A stretch of 64,000 nt of DNA. Source: Vreelandella aquamarina. GTDB taxonomy: Bacteria; Pseudomonadota; Gammaproteobacteria; Pseudomonadales; Halomonadaceae. The stretch is from the NCBI RefSeq assembly GCF_900110265.1, contig NZ_FODB01000011.1:1-64000 (forward strand), written 5' to 3'. A program made the position numbers and the translations under genes. This document shows positions 6,739-16,986 of this stretch, in pieces; the stretch's first letter is position 1, and each line of letters begins with the position of its first letter. The notes beneath the pieces were generated by a model. That model ran no database searches, was not told the origin of the DNA, and worked only from the letters and a program-made list of their open reading frames with translations.

Positions 6739-9700
6739 ATGTTTCATGGCGGGCTGCTGGTCGCGGTGTCACTGCTCTATATTGCAGTGCTGTTTGGTAT
6801 TGCCTGGTTTGGCGACCGGCGTGCACGCACTCACGGCGCTAGCCAGCGCCGCCCGATTATTTATAGCTTGGCGCTCGCTATCTACTGCACGTCATGGACC
6901 TTCTACGGCGCGGTGGGTCAAGCTGCCACCGCGGGCTGGTCGTTTGCCAGCATCTTCGTGGGGCCTATTCTGACGTTTTTGCTCTTCTGGCCTGTGCTGG
7001 CGAAGATGATCCGCGTTGCCAAGCACCAAAACGTCACCTCCATTGCCGACTTCATTGCCTCCCGTTACGGTAAAACCCAATCTCTGGCCGCTTTTGCTAG
7101 CCTGGTCGCCCTTGTCGGCACCCTGCCCTACATCGCGCTACAGCTAAAAGCGGTCTCCACCACGTTCAGCGTGCTCACCGACGCTTCCGATGTTACTCAT
7201 ACGCCACTGTTTGGCGATACGGCCTTTTATGTGGCAGTAGTGATGGCCATTTTTGCCATTCTATTCGGCACGCGGCATACCGATGCCACTGAACATCATG
7301 AAGGTTTAATCCACGCCGTCGCGTTTGAGTCATTGGTCAAGCTGCTGGCCTTTGTCGTGCTCGGCGCTTTTGTTACCTGGGGCATGTTCGATGGCCTGGG
7401 TGAGCTGATGGGGCACGCAGAGAGTCAGCTTGAACTTCAGCGCCAGCTCGCTAATCAGGATTTTGGCCAGAGCTTCTGGGCGCAGACCCTGCTCGCCATG
7501 CTGGCAATCCTGTGTCTACCCCGCCAGTTTCATGTGGCGGTGGTCGAGAACATTCACCCTAACGACGCCACTAAAGCACGCTGGCTGTTTCCGCTTTACT
7601 TGCTGGCGATTGCCTTTTTCGTAGTTCCCCTGGCCGCCGCTGGTCTGCTGCTGTTTTCAGAAAGCGGTGTGGAGCCCGACACCTATGCGCTCGCCCTTTC
7701 CATGGCCTCCGGCCAGCAGTGGCTCACGCTGCTCACGTTTATCGGCGGATTCTCTGCCGCAACGGGCATGGTGATTGTGGCGGCGGTGGCGGTCTCCATC
7801 ATGATCTCGAACGAAATTGTGATCCCGGCGCTCTTCAGGCTGCGCTGGTTCGACACCAAAGCCAGAGACTATGGCCGTTTGGTGCTGCGCGCTCGCCGCC
7901 TCACTATCGTGGCCGTGCTGGCCATGGCGTACGGCTTTTATCAGCTGATTGGCGAATTCACCTCGCTGGCCTCCATCGGCATGCTCTCGTTTGCAGCGGC
8001 GGCCCAGTTTGCTCCGGCGCTGATTGGCGGGCTGTACTGGAAGCGCGGCAACCGCTTAGGCGTCATTGTGGGCATGAACGTGGGCTTTGCTATTTGGGCG
8101 TATAGCCTGCTCATGCCCGCCATGATTAACGCTGGTGTACTGCCTCAAGCGTGGCTTGCCGGTGGCCCGCTGGGGCTTAACTGGCTGTCGCCGACGGCGC
8201 TGTTTGGCCTGAACATGGGCGATGCCTTTACCCATGGCGTGATGCTTTCGCTAGGGGTCAATCTGTTCTGCTATATCTTTGTCTCACAGATCACCTCCCA
8301 GCGGGTAGTCGAACGCATTCAGGCGTCGCTGTTTGTGGATAGCGTCGAAACTCGCCAAACCTCCGTTAATCGCCCCTGGACAGGGGCCACAACGGTGGGC
8401 GATTTGAAAGTGCTGTGTGAGCGCTTCTTAGGCGCGGGCCAAGTCGACCGTGCCTTCGATGATTACGCACGCCGAGCGGGCAAGCCGCTGGACGATGGCA
8501 CCCGCGCCTCCATCGACGTGATCCAATTCACCGAGCGGTTTCTCGCCTCTGTCTTGGGGGCATCGTCGGCGCGGATCGTGGTGAACTCTGCCCTTCAAGG
8601 GCGAGGCATCGGTATTTCCGATGTGATCTCCATCGTGGATGAGGCCTCCCAGGTGCTGGAGTTCAACCGTGCCCTGCTACAAGCCACCATCGAGAACATC
8701 AACCAAGGCATCAGTGTGGTCGACCAGAACCTGCGCCTAGTGGTGTGGAACCAGCGCTATTTAGAGCTGTTCCGCTTCCCCGACCACATCATTCGCGTCG
8801 GCGCACCGATGGATCGCATCTTCCGCTACAACGCCCACAACGGCGAGTACGGCCCCGGCGACCCGGAAGAGCACGTGCAGCTACTGCTGGATAACATTCG
8901 CGATGGCCAACCCCACCGCTACGTGCGCTACCGCCAGGACGGCAGCGTGCTGGAAGTACAGGGCAACCCGATGCCCGGCGGCGGCTTTGTCTACACCTAT
9001 CAGGATATTACCCAGCAAAAGCGTATCGAAGAGGCGCTGATCCGCTCAGAAAACAATATCCGCATCTATACCGATAACGTCCCGGCGCTCATTGCCTACT
9101 TCGATAAAGAGAGCCGCTATCTCTTTACCAACCGCGCCTACGAGCAGGCGTTCAACATCGACCGCAACGCGGTGATTGGGCGGCGCTACGAAGACGTGCT
9201 GCCGGTGAAACAGGCCGAAGAACGGGTGCCCTGGGTACAGCGCACCCTGGCCGGTGAGCGGGTCAGTTTTGAAGTCTCCATGCAGGTCAACGACGCCATG
9301 CGCTATATGCTGGTGACCTACACCCCGCACTTTGGTGACAGCCAGTCGATTTTGGGTTTCTTCGCGCTGTATCAAGATATTACCGAGCGCCGCCAAGCAG
9401 AAATTGCCCTCAAAGAGACCAACGAAACCCTGGAAGAGCGGGTGCGCGAGCGTACCCAGGCGCTCTCCGAAGCCAACGCTGCTCTACGCCAAGAGAACCG
9501 CGTGCGTGCCGAAGCGGAGCAGGCATTGCGCCAGGCCAAACAGCTCGCTGAAGACGCCAACGCTTCGAAAACCCGCTTCTTGGCCGCCGCCAGCCACGAC
9601 CTGCTGCAGCCTTTGAACGCCGCGCGGCTGTTCACCTCGGCGCTAATGCAGAACGTCACCGCCAGCGACACCCAGCGCACCATTGGCCATATCGATAACT

Positions 9701-10683
9701 CTCTTCAGGCCGCCGAAGAGCTTCTCGGCACATTGCTGGATATCTCCAAGCTGGATGCCGGTGCGCTGACGCCACGGCGCAGCCACTTTGCCCTGGCCGA
9801 TATTTTCCGCCCACTACGCGCTGAGTTTGAGGTGATGGCCGATGATCGCGGCTTGGATCTTGACGTTGTGCCCACTCAGCAGTGGGTGGATTCCGACCCG
9901 CAGATGCTGCGCCGGATCGTGCAGAACTTCCTCTCCAACGCGATTCGCTACACTCAAGAGGGGCGCGTGCTGCTTGGCTGCCGCCGCCAAGGAGGGCGAC
10001 TGCTGATCGAAGTATGGGACAGCGGGCCAGGGATTCCCGAATCCAAATTGACGGAGATATTTCAAGAGTTCCGACGCCTCGATCAGGTTTCCCGTCATAA
10101 AGAGAGTGAAAAAGGCCTGGGGCTGGGACTCTCCATCGCCGACCGTATGAGCCGCGTGCTGGATCACCCCATCAAGGTGCGCTCCTGGGAGGGTGTAGGT
10201 ACGGTGTTCTCGGTCAGCGTGCCCATCGTTGCGGCACGGGAAGCGACGATAACTGATCATCAAGAACCCCACAGCCGCCGCAGCGGCAACAAGCTGGCAG
10301 GCACTCGGATCGTGTGTATCGACAACGAAACACTGATTCTAGAAGGCATGACTGCGATGCTCAGCGGCTGGGGCTGCGAAGTGTTTACCGCCACCAGCAT
10401 CGGTGGGGCAAAGTCGATTCTACGCAATATGGACGGTGATCCTGACGCCATCCTGGCAGATTATCACCTGGATAACGAGATCACCGGCCTGATGGCGCTA
10501 GAAGCACTTAGTGAGCGCTTTGCAGGGGCCGTTCCCGGCATTGTCATCACCGCCGACCGTACCGAAGCCGTCGCAGAAGAGATCAAGCGGGCAGGCTACC
10601 AGCTCCTGCTCAAGCCGGTGAAACCAGCCGCCCTACGCGCACTACTCACTCGTACTCTCCAGGCCAGCCGCGCCAAACCCTAA
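6739..10683 (+). CDS. crbS: Symporter-fused hybrid sensor histidine kinase, CrbS-like
   Basis: A 1314-residue inner-membrane protein. Residues 1 to about 500 form an SSS-type transporter domain; two PAS domains follow (about 647-760 and 775-890), then a coiled coil, a HisKA domain with the phospho-accepting His953 (AASHDLLQPLN), a HATPase domain (N box near 1060, GLGLGLSIADR near 1130) and a C-terminal receiver with Asp1241 (ILADYHLD). This architecture matches CrbS of Vibrio and Pseudomonas, which with CrbR activates acs and acetate uptake genes. A gaggag ribosome site sits before ATG 6739. The regulator gene lies convergently downstream and acs behind it. Whether the transporter domain carries or only senses substrate cannot be told from sequence. 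Confidence 0.88.
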   Translation: MFHGGLLVAVSLLYIAVLFGIAWFGDRRARTHGASQRRPIIYSLALAIYCTSWTFYGAVGQAATAGWSFASIFVGPILTFLLFWPVLAKMIRVAKHQNVTSIADFIASRYGKTQSLAAFASLVALVGTLPYIALQLKAVSTTFSVLTDASDVTHTPLFGDTAFYVAVVMAIFAILFGTRHTDATEHHEGLIHAVAFESLVKLLAFVVLGAFVTWGMFDGLGELMGHAESQLELQRQLANQDFGQSFWAQTLLAMLAILCLPRQFHVAVVENIHPNDATKARWLFPLYLLAIAFFVVPLAAAGLLLFSESGVEPDTYALALSMASGQQWLTLLTFIGGFSAATGMVIVAAVAVSIMISNEIVIPALFRLRWFDTKARDYGRLVLRARRLTIVAVLAMAYGFYQLIGEFTSLASIGMLSFAAAAQFAPALIGGLYWKRGNRLGVIVGMNVGFAIWAYSLLMPAMINAGVLPQAWLAGGPLGLNWLSPTALFGLNMGDAFTHGVMLSLGVNLFCYIFVSQITSQRVVERIQASLFVDSVETRQTSVNRPWTGATTVGDLKVLCERFLGAGQVDRAFDDYARRAGKPLDDGTRASIDVIQFTERFLASVLGASSARIVVNSALQGRGIGISDVISIVDEASQVLEFNRALLQATIENINQGISVVDQNLRLVVWNQRYLELFRFPDHIIRVGAPMDRIFRYNAHNGEYGPGDPEEHVQLLLDNIRDGQPHRYVRYRQDGSVLEVQGNPMPGGGFVYTYQDITQQKRIEEALIRSENNIRIYTDNVPALIAYFDKESRYLFTNRAYEQAFNIDRNAVIGRRYEDVLPVKQAEERVPWVQRTLAGERVSFEVSMQVNDAMRYMLVTYTPHFGDSQSILGFFALYQDITERRQAEIALKETNETLEERVRERTQALSEANAALRQENRVRAEAEQALRQAKQLAEDANASKTRFLAAASHDLLQPLNAARLFTSALMQNVTASDTQRTIGHIDNSLQAAEELLGTLLDISKLDAGALTPRRSHFALADIFRPLRAEFEVMADDRGLDLDVVPTQQWVDSDPQMLRRIVQNFLSNAIRYTQEGRVLLGCRRQGGRLLIEVWDSGPGIPESKLTEIFQEFRRLDQVSRHKESEKGLGLGLSIADRMSRVLDHPIKVRSWEGVGTVFSVSVPIVAAREATITDHQEPHSRRSGNKLAGTRIVCIDNETLILEGMTAMLSGWGCEVFTATSIGGAKSILRNMDGDPDAILADYHLDNEITGLMALEALSERFAGAVPGIVITADRTEAVAEEIKRAGYQLLLKPVKPAALRALLTRTLQASRAKP

Positions 10684-10696
10684 TACTAAAAAACAG

Positions 10697-10732
10697 CAGC
10701 GCCGCGCTTAGAAAAATCTAAGCGCGGCGCTG
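10697..10732. terminator. Bidirectional terminator between crbS-like and crbR-like genes
   Basis: A 16-bp perfect stem (cagcgccgcgcttaga / tctaagcgcggcgctg) with an AAAA loop, placed between two convergent stops. The flanking A-rich DNA upstream gives a T-rich tail for transcripts from the minus strand. Confidence 0.75.
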
Positions 10733-10750
10733 TTCACCTGCCGTTAGCCG

Positions 10751-11413
10751 TTACGACTCGACTTTTGGCGGCTCCACTTCCAGTTTCTGCGCGGCAATAA
10801 CTGCCTGAGTGCGCGAGTGCACGCCCAGCTTGCGCAGAATGGCCGTCACATGGGCTTTAATAGTCGCTTCTGACACATTCAGCTCGTAGGCAATTTGCTT
10901 ATTCAGCAGGCCTTCGGTCAGCATGTTCAGCACGCGAAACTGCTGGGGTGTTAGCGAGGCAATCGCCTCAGCAAAGCGCGACTCCTCTTCACTGGTCTCT
11001 TCCAGTACGTTGGCTAGTGCTTCCGGTAACCACACCTCACCCTGCAGAATCTCACCGACCGCTTCCGCGATCAGTTGCAGCGACGATGATTTAGGAATAA
11101 AACCAGAGGCACCGTAGTCGATAGCACGACGCACCACGTAGGGCTCATCGCTGCCGGATACGACGGCTACCGGAATATCCGGCATCTGCCCGCGCAGTTG
11201 GATGAGACCCGAAAAGCCGTGGGCACCAGGCATATGAAGATCCAGCAGAATTAAATCCGCATCGGGGTGTCGATTAACGACCTCAGTGGTGGCTTCCATG
11301 GTGTCGGCTTCGACAATCTCAGCCTGGGGGGCCAACTGGCGCAACGCCTGGGTGAGCGCTGCACGAAACAGCGGATGGTCGTCAGCGACGATAAACTTAT
11401 GGGCTACTGCCAT
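10751..11413 (-). CDS. crbR: LuxR-family response regulator, CrbR-like
   Basis: A 220-residue NarL/LuxR-type regulator: receiver domain (about 5-120) with the acidic pair Asp11/Asp12 and phospho-acceptor Asp58 (LILLDLHMPG), then a LuxR helix-turn-helix (about 145-205, LTPQQFRVLNMLTEGLLNKQ). The ATG at 11413 is chosen because it follows a perfect GGAGG 7 nt upstream; a longer in-frame reading to 11485 lacks such a site. It lies downstream of acs on the same strand, separated by a terminator-like hairpin, and opposite the CrbS-like kinase, its likely partner. Expected target: acs and the symporter operon. Confidence 0.88.
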   Translation of the reverse strand: MAVAHKFIVADDHPLFRAALTQALRQLAPQAEIVEADTMEATTEVVNRHPDADLILLDLHMPGAHGFSGLIQLRGQMPDIPVAVVSGSDEPYVVRRAIDYGASGFIPKSSSLQLIAEAVGEILQGEVWLPEALANVLEETSEEESRFAEAIASLTPQQFRVLNMLTEGLLNKQIAYELNVSEATIKAHVTAILRKLGVHSRTQAVIAAQKLEVEPPKVES

Positions 11414-11560
11414 GGATATTCCTCCGGTTCCTCGAGCAGCGGGGTTGCCTGCCGCCGCGACGCTAGGCTCATACGGTTGAAGCATGGTACCCCATGGGCT
11501 TCATCATGCCCAAGCATCACATGCACAATTTGTTATTGGAACGTCATTCAAACAGAAACA

Positions 11561-11587
11561 GCGGTGCCGGCTCATGGCCGGCACCGC
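11561..11587 (-). terminator. Terminator after acs
   Basis: An 11-bp perfect stem (gcggtgccggc / gccggcaccgc) with a 5-nt loop; on the minus strand it is followed by tgtttctgttt. It would separate acs from the downstream regulator gene. A weaker hairpin (cccca/tgggg) lies just before it near 11652-11674. Confidence 0.65.
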
Positions 11588-11683
11588 AACAGACTAACGC
11601 AGTTTTCCCTGATTCAATAAATCCAGGCGTGACGCTGGTCATTGAAAACAGCCCCCACAAGACGATTCATGGGGGTGCTTCCC

Positions 11684-13633
11684 TTACTGGTTGGCACGAT
11701 GTTCGATCAGGTCATCGACCACCGACGGGTCTGCCAGCGTGCTGGTATCGCCCAGACCATCGCACTCGTTGGCGGCAATTTTGCGCAGAATGCGGCGCAT
11801 AATTTTACCTGAACGCGTTTTCGGCAGCCCCGGCGCCCACTGGATAACATCCGGCGACGCAATCGGCCCGATATCCTTACGCACCCACTGGGTCAACTCT
11901 TTCTTTAGCTCGTCCGTGGGATCGATACCGTCGTTCAGGGTCACGTAGATGTAGATGCCCTGGCCTTTGATATCGTGGGGGAAGCCCACTACAGCCGCTT
12001 CGGCCACGGCAGAGTGCGCCACCAGCGACGACTCGATCTCGGCGGTGCCCATGCGGTGGCCGGAGACGTTCAGCACGTCGTCCACCCGGCCGGTGACCCA
12101 GTAGTAGCCATCCTCATCACGACGGCAGCCGTCGCCCGTGAAGTACATGCCGTCGTAGGTAGAGAAATAGGTCTGAACGAAGCGCTCATGATCGCCCCAA
12201 ATAGAGCGCGCTTGCCCCGGCCAGGAGTCCAGAATCACCAGGTTGCCCTCGGTGGCTCCTTCGAGTTGGTGGCCTTCGTTATCGACCAGGGCAGGTTTGA
12301 CGCCAAAGAAAGGCGTGGTCGCCGAGCCTGGTTTCAGGTCGGTGGCCCCTGGCAGCGGCGCAATCATGATGCCGCCGGTTTCTGTCTGCCACCAAGTATC
12401 CACAATCGGACACTTCTCGTTGCCGATCACGCGGTAGAACCACTCCCACGCTTCGGGGTTAATCGGCTCACCCACCGAGCCCAGTAAGCGCAGCGAATCA
12501 CGCTTGCTGGAATCCATCACGTTGTCGCCATGAGCCATCAGCGCACGCACGGCTGTGGGCGCGGTGTAGAGGATATTGACCTGATGCTTATCGACGATTT
12601 CACCCATGCGGCCGTGGGTCGGATAGCTCGGCACGCCTTCAAACATCAGCGTAGTGGCACCGTTCGCCAGCGGGCCGTAAACGATATAGCTATGCCCGGT
12701 CACCCAGCCCACATCTGCCGTACACCAGTAGATTTCGCCCTCTTGATAGTCGAACACGTACTGATGCGTCATGGCGGCGTAGGTCAGGTAACCACCGGTA
12801 GTGTGCTTCAAGCCTTTCGGCGCGCCGGTGGAGCCTGAGGTGTAGAGAATGAACAGCGGATCTTCCGCATTCATCGCCTCAGCTGGGCACTCGCTGGACT
12901 GTTTGTCGACCAGCTCGTCAAACCAGATATCGCGGCCTTCCTGCCAGTCGATCTCACCGCCGGTACGCTTCACAACCAGCACGTTTTTGCACACATCGGT
13001 GCCGTCACGCTTGAGCGCAGAGTCGACGTTCTCTTTCAGCGGCACATGCTTGCCACCGCGAACCGACTCATCGGCAGTGATCACCAGTTTGGAATCTGCG
13101 CCGATGACCCGCTGGGCCACAGCGTCTGGCGAGAAGCCGCCAAATACCACCGAGTGCACCGCACCGATACGGGCGCAGGCCAACATGGCCATGGCCGCTT
13201 CGGGAATCATCGGCATATACAGCGTTACTGTATCGCCTTTCTGAACACCCAGCGATTTCAAGCCGTTTGCTAGCTGATTGGTGCGCTCGTAAAGTTCGCG
13301 ATAACTAATATGTTTGGATTCGTTGGGGTTATCGCCTTCCCAAATAATCGCCGTTTGGTCGCCGCGCTTCTCTAGGTGGCGATCTAAGCAGTTCGCCGCG
13401 ACGTTAAGTTCGCCGTCTTCAAACCAGCGGATATCGACGTTATCTCGGGCGAACGAGGTGTTTTTGATTTTGCTGGGGGTTTTAATCCAGTCGAGGCGTT
13501 TTGCTTGCTCGTCCCAGAAACCTTCTGGGTCGTCCATGGACTGCTGATACATTGCCGCATATTTATCTTTATCGGCCCATGCCTTGGCAGCGATGCTATC
13601 GCGCACTGGATAGACGTTTTTATGCTCGCTCAT
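11684..13633 (-). CDS. acs: Acetyl-CoA synthetase
   Basis: A 649-residue cytosolic AMP-forming enzyme of standard length (E. coli Acs is 652) that makes acetyl-CoA from acetate, ATP and CoA. Visible motifs: the adenylate P-loop [12 protein letters not shown] (about 264-275), [24 protein letters not shown] and the C-terminal [14 protein letters not shown], whose Lys is the acetylation-controlled residue in this family. An aaagg ribosome site precedes ATG 13633. With the symporter and the CrbS/R-like system nearby, it completes an acetate-scavenging module. Confidence 0.97.
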   Translation of the reverse strand: MSEHKNVYPVRDSIAAKAWADKDKYAAMYQQSMDDPEGFWDEQAKRLDWIKTPSKIKNTSFARDNVDIRWFEDGELNVAANCLDRHLEKRGDQTAIIWEGDNPNESKHISYRELYERTNQLANGLKSLGVQKGDTVTLYMPMIPEAAMAMLACARIGAVHSVVFGGFSPDAVAQRVIGADSKLVITADESVRGGKHVPLKENVDSALKRDGTDVCKNVLVVKRTGGEIDWQEGRDIWFDELVDKQSSECPAEAMNAEDPLFILYTSGSTGAPKGLKHTTGGYLTYAAMTHQYVFDYQEGEIYWCTADVGWVTGHSYIVYGPLANGATTLMFEGVPSYPTHGRMGEIVDKHQVNILYTAPTAVRALMAHGDNVMDSSKRDSLRLLGSVGEPINPEAWEWFYRVIGNEKCPIVDTWWQTETGGIMIAPLPGATDLKPGSATTPFFGVKPALVDNEGHQLEGATEGNLVILDSWPGQARSIWGDHERFVQTYFSTYDGMYFTGDGCRRDEDGYYWVTGRVDDVLNVSGHRMGTAEIESSLVAHSAVAEAAVVGFPHDIKGQGIYIYVTLNDGIDPTDELKKELTQWVRKDIGPIASPDVIQWAPGLPKTRSGKIMRRILRKIAANECDGLGDTSTLADPSVVDDLIEHRANQ

Positions 13634-13802
13634 GAAATTGCCTTTGTCCGTGAAGTTGCACTCTCTAGAAAATGGTGTCGGCCTTATTATTGACTACACC
13701 GACGCGCGTAATCTTCACCTAGCATAAACCTGTCCTGAACGGCTTCCCTTTAGACATTGGTATTATCATTTTTTATTTTAAAAACAATGATTTAAAATAG
13801 CA

Positions 13803-14369
13803 TCACAGGTTTTTAAATGCGCTGTAGACCAAGGTCTGATCACAATGGCGGCAACGATAACGACGCCCCTTTACCACCAAGGCATGACGTCTGGCGGTAA
13901 AATGATGGACCTGGCAGCCACACTCATACCGATAAGGACGCGGTTGGGAACGCTGAATATCAAAGCGGTGAGTCACCCGTGGCACCAAGCCAAACAGATT
14001 TCGCATCACCGACTGCCACTCGCGGCCGTGGGGCTTTAAGCGCGTGCCGTTGGCCAGATGAAAGACCAGCCAGTGGGCCATCTCGTGGGGAATCACTTCA
14101 TCGAAGAAGGCCTGTCGATTGTCTTTCAACAGCACTGGGTTAAAGCGTAGTCCACCCCGCCCAAGATGCGCCTGCCCTGCTGAAGCACCTTTCAAATCAA
14201 ACCATACCTTTGGGGCAGGCAGCGCTGGGTAGACTTCTCGGCAGCGTGCCAGGGCCTGCGCCACGCGCTCTTGAGCCGCCTGAAGCAGCGCGTCATGAGA
14301 ACGCGACATGAGCTCATCGCGCGGCCAAGGGGGCAGTGGTGACGTCTTCATTAGTGATAAACTAGCCAT
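13803..14369 (-). CDS. SprT-like zinc metallopeptidase family protein
   Basis: A 188-residue protein with the HEMAH zinc motif at 95-99 and a C-terminal zinc-ribbon (CGC...CRHC, about 150-179), the layout of bacterial SprT/YcgS-type proteins related to eukaryotic Spartan. The biological role of bacterial SprT is poorly known. The first Met at 14369 is used; a second Met at residue 7 is possible. It is divergent from the UPF0149 gene with only 69 bp between the start codons. Confidence 0.87.
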   Translation of the reverse strand: MASLSLMKTSPLPPWPRDELMSRSHDALLQAAQERVAQALARCREVYPALPAPKVWFDLKGASAGQAHLGRGGLRFNPVLLKDNRQAFFDEVIPHEMAHWLVFHLANGTRLKPHGREWQSVMRNLFGLVPRVTHRFDIQRSQPRPYRYECGCQVHHFTARRHALVVKGRRYRCRHCDQTLVYSAFKNL

Positions 14370-14438
14370 TAGTAACGTTGCTCGATTGTGACGGATCGAC
14401 AGCGGTTTTCAAAGATGACGTTGACCACGAGGCTCCCC

Positions 14439-15113
14439 ATGGCAGAGCGCAATACCGTGACCGAAGCAAACTCGCCCGACAATGCCCCGCCTCAGCCGCT
14501 GCTTGATGATGAACAGCTCGACAGGCTGGATGATTTTCTCGATTCAGAGCAAGTGGGCGAAGATGCCCTCGATCTGATTTCAGCCCACGGCTTTCTAGTC
14601 GCCTTGGCGGTTGCCCCTAGCGAGCAGCCCACCGAGCAGTGGCTAGAGGAGCTATTCCAAGGCGAACCCAACTACCGCGACGCCGCCGAGCGCGAAGAGA
14701 TCATCCAGCTGCTGACGCTACTGCGCGACAACACCATGGCGGTACTGGAGCAAGGTGGCCTACCGGAGCTGCCCTTCGAGCTAACGCTGGATGGCCTGCC
14801 CGCCGAGGAAACCCCTATTGGCGACTGGTGTGCAGGCTTTATGGAGGGCGTATTCAGCGACGAGAGCGCCTGGTTCCAGGAAGACGAAGAGGCTGCGGCC
14901 ACCCTGCTGCTGCCCTTCATGCTGCTCTCGGGTCTGTTTGACGACGAACCCGACATGGCCGAGATGGCCAGCGACCAGGCCAATCAGGAAGCGCTGGTGG
15001 CCCAGCTGCCCGAACTGGTGCTCGACCTGTACCTGCACTACCGCGTACCCCCCGAGACGCCCAAACCCAAGCCCCGCAAGAAAACCCCTGCCAAGGGCAA
15101 AAAGCGCAAGTAG
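14439..15113 (+). CDS. UPF0149 (YecA/YgfB-like) family protein
   Basis: A strongly acidic protein of 224 residues from ATG 14439, chosen for the gagg site 7 nt upstream; ATG 14415 and GTG 14388 are in frame and less likely. It matches the UPF0149 family: all-helical, with the conserved LDDFLDSE start, an AHGFLVALAVAP segment and a CAGFMEGV core. The C-terminal tail is rich in Lys and Pro instead of the SEC-C zinc motif that some members carry. Molecular function is unknown. Confidence 0.82.
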   Translation: MAERNTVTEANSPDNAPPQPLLDDEQLDRLDDFLDSEQVGEDALDLISAHGFLVALAVAPSEQPTEQWLEELFQGEPNYRDAAEREEIIQLLTLLRDNTMAVLEQGGLPELPFELTLDGLPAEETPIGDWCAGFMEGVFSDESAWFQEDEEAAATLLLPFMLLSGLFDDEPDMAEMASDQANQEALVAQLPELVLDLYLHYRVPPETPKPKPRKKTPAKGKKRK

Positions 15114-15116
15114 CCG

Positions 15117-16238
15117 CTACTTGAGCCGCGTCACCAGGCCATCCAGCGCGCCATATACCCACTCCCGGGCGCGCTGCCACCAGGGCCGCGCGGCCCAGGC
15201 ATGGGCATCCACCTCTTGGCTGGCGGCAAAGTTACGCTCGAAAAGCGCCTGCACTTCGCAGGCAAACGCCGAGTCCTCGATCTCCTGATTGGCCTCTAGG
15301 TTCCAGTGTAAGTTCCAGTGGTCAAAGTTACAGGAGCCGAGGCTAACCCACTCATCGGCCAGGACGAACTTGGCGTGTATAAAAGTCGGCTGGAACTCGA
15401 AAATACGCACGCCCGCTCTCAGCAGCCCTTGATAAAAACGCTGACCCGCATAGCGCACGCCGGGGTGGTCGTGCTTGGCACCGGGCAGTAGCAGACGAAC
15501 GTCGACGCCTCGCTGGGCGGCTCGAATCAGGCGACGACGCAGCGCAAATGTTGGCACAAAATAGGGCGTACATAGCCACAGTCGTTGGCGAGACTGGTGG
15601 ACTCGCGCGTAGAGTGAGTGCCGAATGGCCTGGTAGCGATAGCCACGCCCCGAGATGACCCTGCCCCTGACACCCTCTTCGTGCGGCTCGGCTACCCGCG
15701 CCTCCGGCAGTGCCAGACGCGGCCCTTGCGGGGACGCATAGCGGGTCAGCCGCGAACGCCACAAGCGACGAAACAGCGCCTCCCAGTCGGCCACCACGGG
15801 CCCTTCGACCCGGGCGGCGATTTCGTACCAGGCCTCCAGGAATTCATCCACCGCGCCAAACCCGCCCGTGAAGGCTACCTCGCCATCCACCACCACGATC
15901 TTGCGGTGGTCACGGCTCAGGTTGCGTGCCAGCGAGTGGAAGCCAATCGGGTTGAACAGCTGCAAGGCCACGCCCGCTGCCTGCAAACGTTCACGGTCGC
16001 TTCGCTCCAACCCCATGGCGCCATAGCCATCTAGCAATAGATAGGTTTTCACCCCTCGCCGCGTTGCGGCTGCTAACGCGTCAATGACTTGGTTTGCGAG
16101 CTCGCCGGACTCCATCAAATAGAGTTCCACCAGCACGTAGTGCTGCGCCTGACTCACCGCCTCAAACATCGCCGGTAAAAAGCGCGATGCTTCCGGCAGC
16201 AGAATCACACGATTTCCTTCTCGCCACTCGTGCTGCAT
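15117..16238 (-). CDS. Cardiolipin synthase-like phospholipase D family enzyme
   Basis: A 373-residue protein with two HKD motifs: His111/Lys113/Asp118 (DHRKIVVVDG) and His288/Lys290/Asp295 (HAKFVLAD), which together form the active site of the PLD superfamily. There are no N-terminal membrane segments, and the length fits ClsB/YbhO-type cardiolipin synthases better than ClsA. It would condense phosphatidylglycerol with a second lipid at the inner membrane. An aaggag ribosome site lies before ATG 16238. The exact substrate is uncertain. Confidence 0.85.
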   Translation of the reverse strand: MQHEWREGNRVILLPEASRFLPAMFEAVSQAQHYVLVELYLMESGELANQVIDALAAATRRGVKTYLLLDGYGAMGLERSDRERLQAAGVALQLFNPIGFHSLARNLSRDHRKIVVVDGEVAFTGGFGAVDEFLEAWYEIAARVEGPVVADWEALFRRLWRSRLTRYASPQGPRLALPEARVAEPHEEGVRGRVISGRGYRYQAIRHSLYARVHQSRQRLWLCTPYFVPTFALRRRLIRAAQRGVDVRLLLPGAKHDHPGVRYAGQRFYQGLLRAGVRIFEFQPTFIHAKFVLADEWVSLGSCNFDHWNLHWNLEANQEIEDSAFACEVQALFERNFAASQEVDAHAWAARPWWQRAREWVYGALDGLVTRLK

Positions 16239-16275
16239 AGAGACTCCTTCTCTTGCTACGCTGCTTCATCCACGC

Positions 16276-16986
16276 TCAGCGGCTGAGTGAACGATGAACG
16301 TACAGATCGTAGCGGCTCGTTTTGCCTTCCAGCGTGTGCTGCGGCGCAGGCCCAGCAATGGGCGGCGCCTTACGCGGGCGTTTCACCACCACGCGGTGGG
16401 TTGCCACCTCCAGCGCCGCTGCTAATAAGCGCGGGGCATCGTCATCATCCCCGGCCAGCTCACGAAACACGCGCATCTCTTTTTTCACCAGCGCGGACTT
16501 TTCGCGATGGGGGAACATGGGGTCCAGATGAATGACCTGAGGCGCAAACTCAGCATCAGCGATGAGAGCTGCCAACTGTTCCGCGGCGTCGCCATGGCGA
16601 AGTGCCATTCGCCCGGCAATCAATGCCGTTTCATCTGCGCTAGCGGCACGTTCAAGGCCATCTTGCAGCAGCGCCGCAATGGCTTCGACCCGCTCAATCA
16701 TTAGCACCTGCGCGCCTAGGCTTGCCAACACAAAGGCGTCGCGGCCAAGGCCTGCTGTGGCATCAACCACGCTCGGCGTGATGCCCTTGGTAAGCCCGCA
16801 GGCTTTGGCCACCAATTGCCCACGGCCGCCGCCGAACTGACGGCGGTGCGCGGCCTTGCCCGAGACAAAATCAACGCTGAGCGGCTTGCCGTACTGGCGC
16901 TCATCCCCCGCTAAGGCAAGCTGACCATTCACATACCCCAGGGTTAGCCCTGGCGGCAGGGCCACCTGTGGCACCGGCTGGCTCAT
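16276..16986 (-). CDS. rsmJ: 16S rRNA (guanine1516-N2)-methyltransferase
   Basis: A 236-residue SAM-dependent methyltransferase of the RsmJ/YhiQ family. Diagnostic segments are [19 protein letters not shown] (SAM loop), [18 protein letters not shown] near the N-terminus and [19 protein letters not shown], which carries the DPM/PF catalytic-type motif. It methylates G1516 of small-subunit rRNA. Its start overlaps the stop of tsaB by 4 bp, so the two form an operon. Confidence 0.94.
   Translation of the reverse strand: MSQPVPQVALPPGLTLGYVNGQLALAGDERQYGKPLSVDFVSGKAAHRRQFGGGRGQLVAKACGLTKGITPSVVDATAGLGRDAFVLASLGAQVLMIERVEAIAALLQDGLERAASADETALIAGRMALRHGDAAEQLAALIADAEFAPQVIHLDPMFPHREKSALVKKEMRVFRELAGDDDDAPRLLAAALEVATHRVVVKRPRKAPPIAGPAPQHTLEGKTSRYDLYVHRSLSR

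Noticed and set aside
6739-10683. Proline or pantothenate permease (PutP/PanF)
   Set aside because: The symporter domain is only the first 500 residues; PAS, HisKA, HATPase and receiver domains show it to be a sensor kinase.
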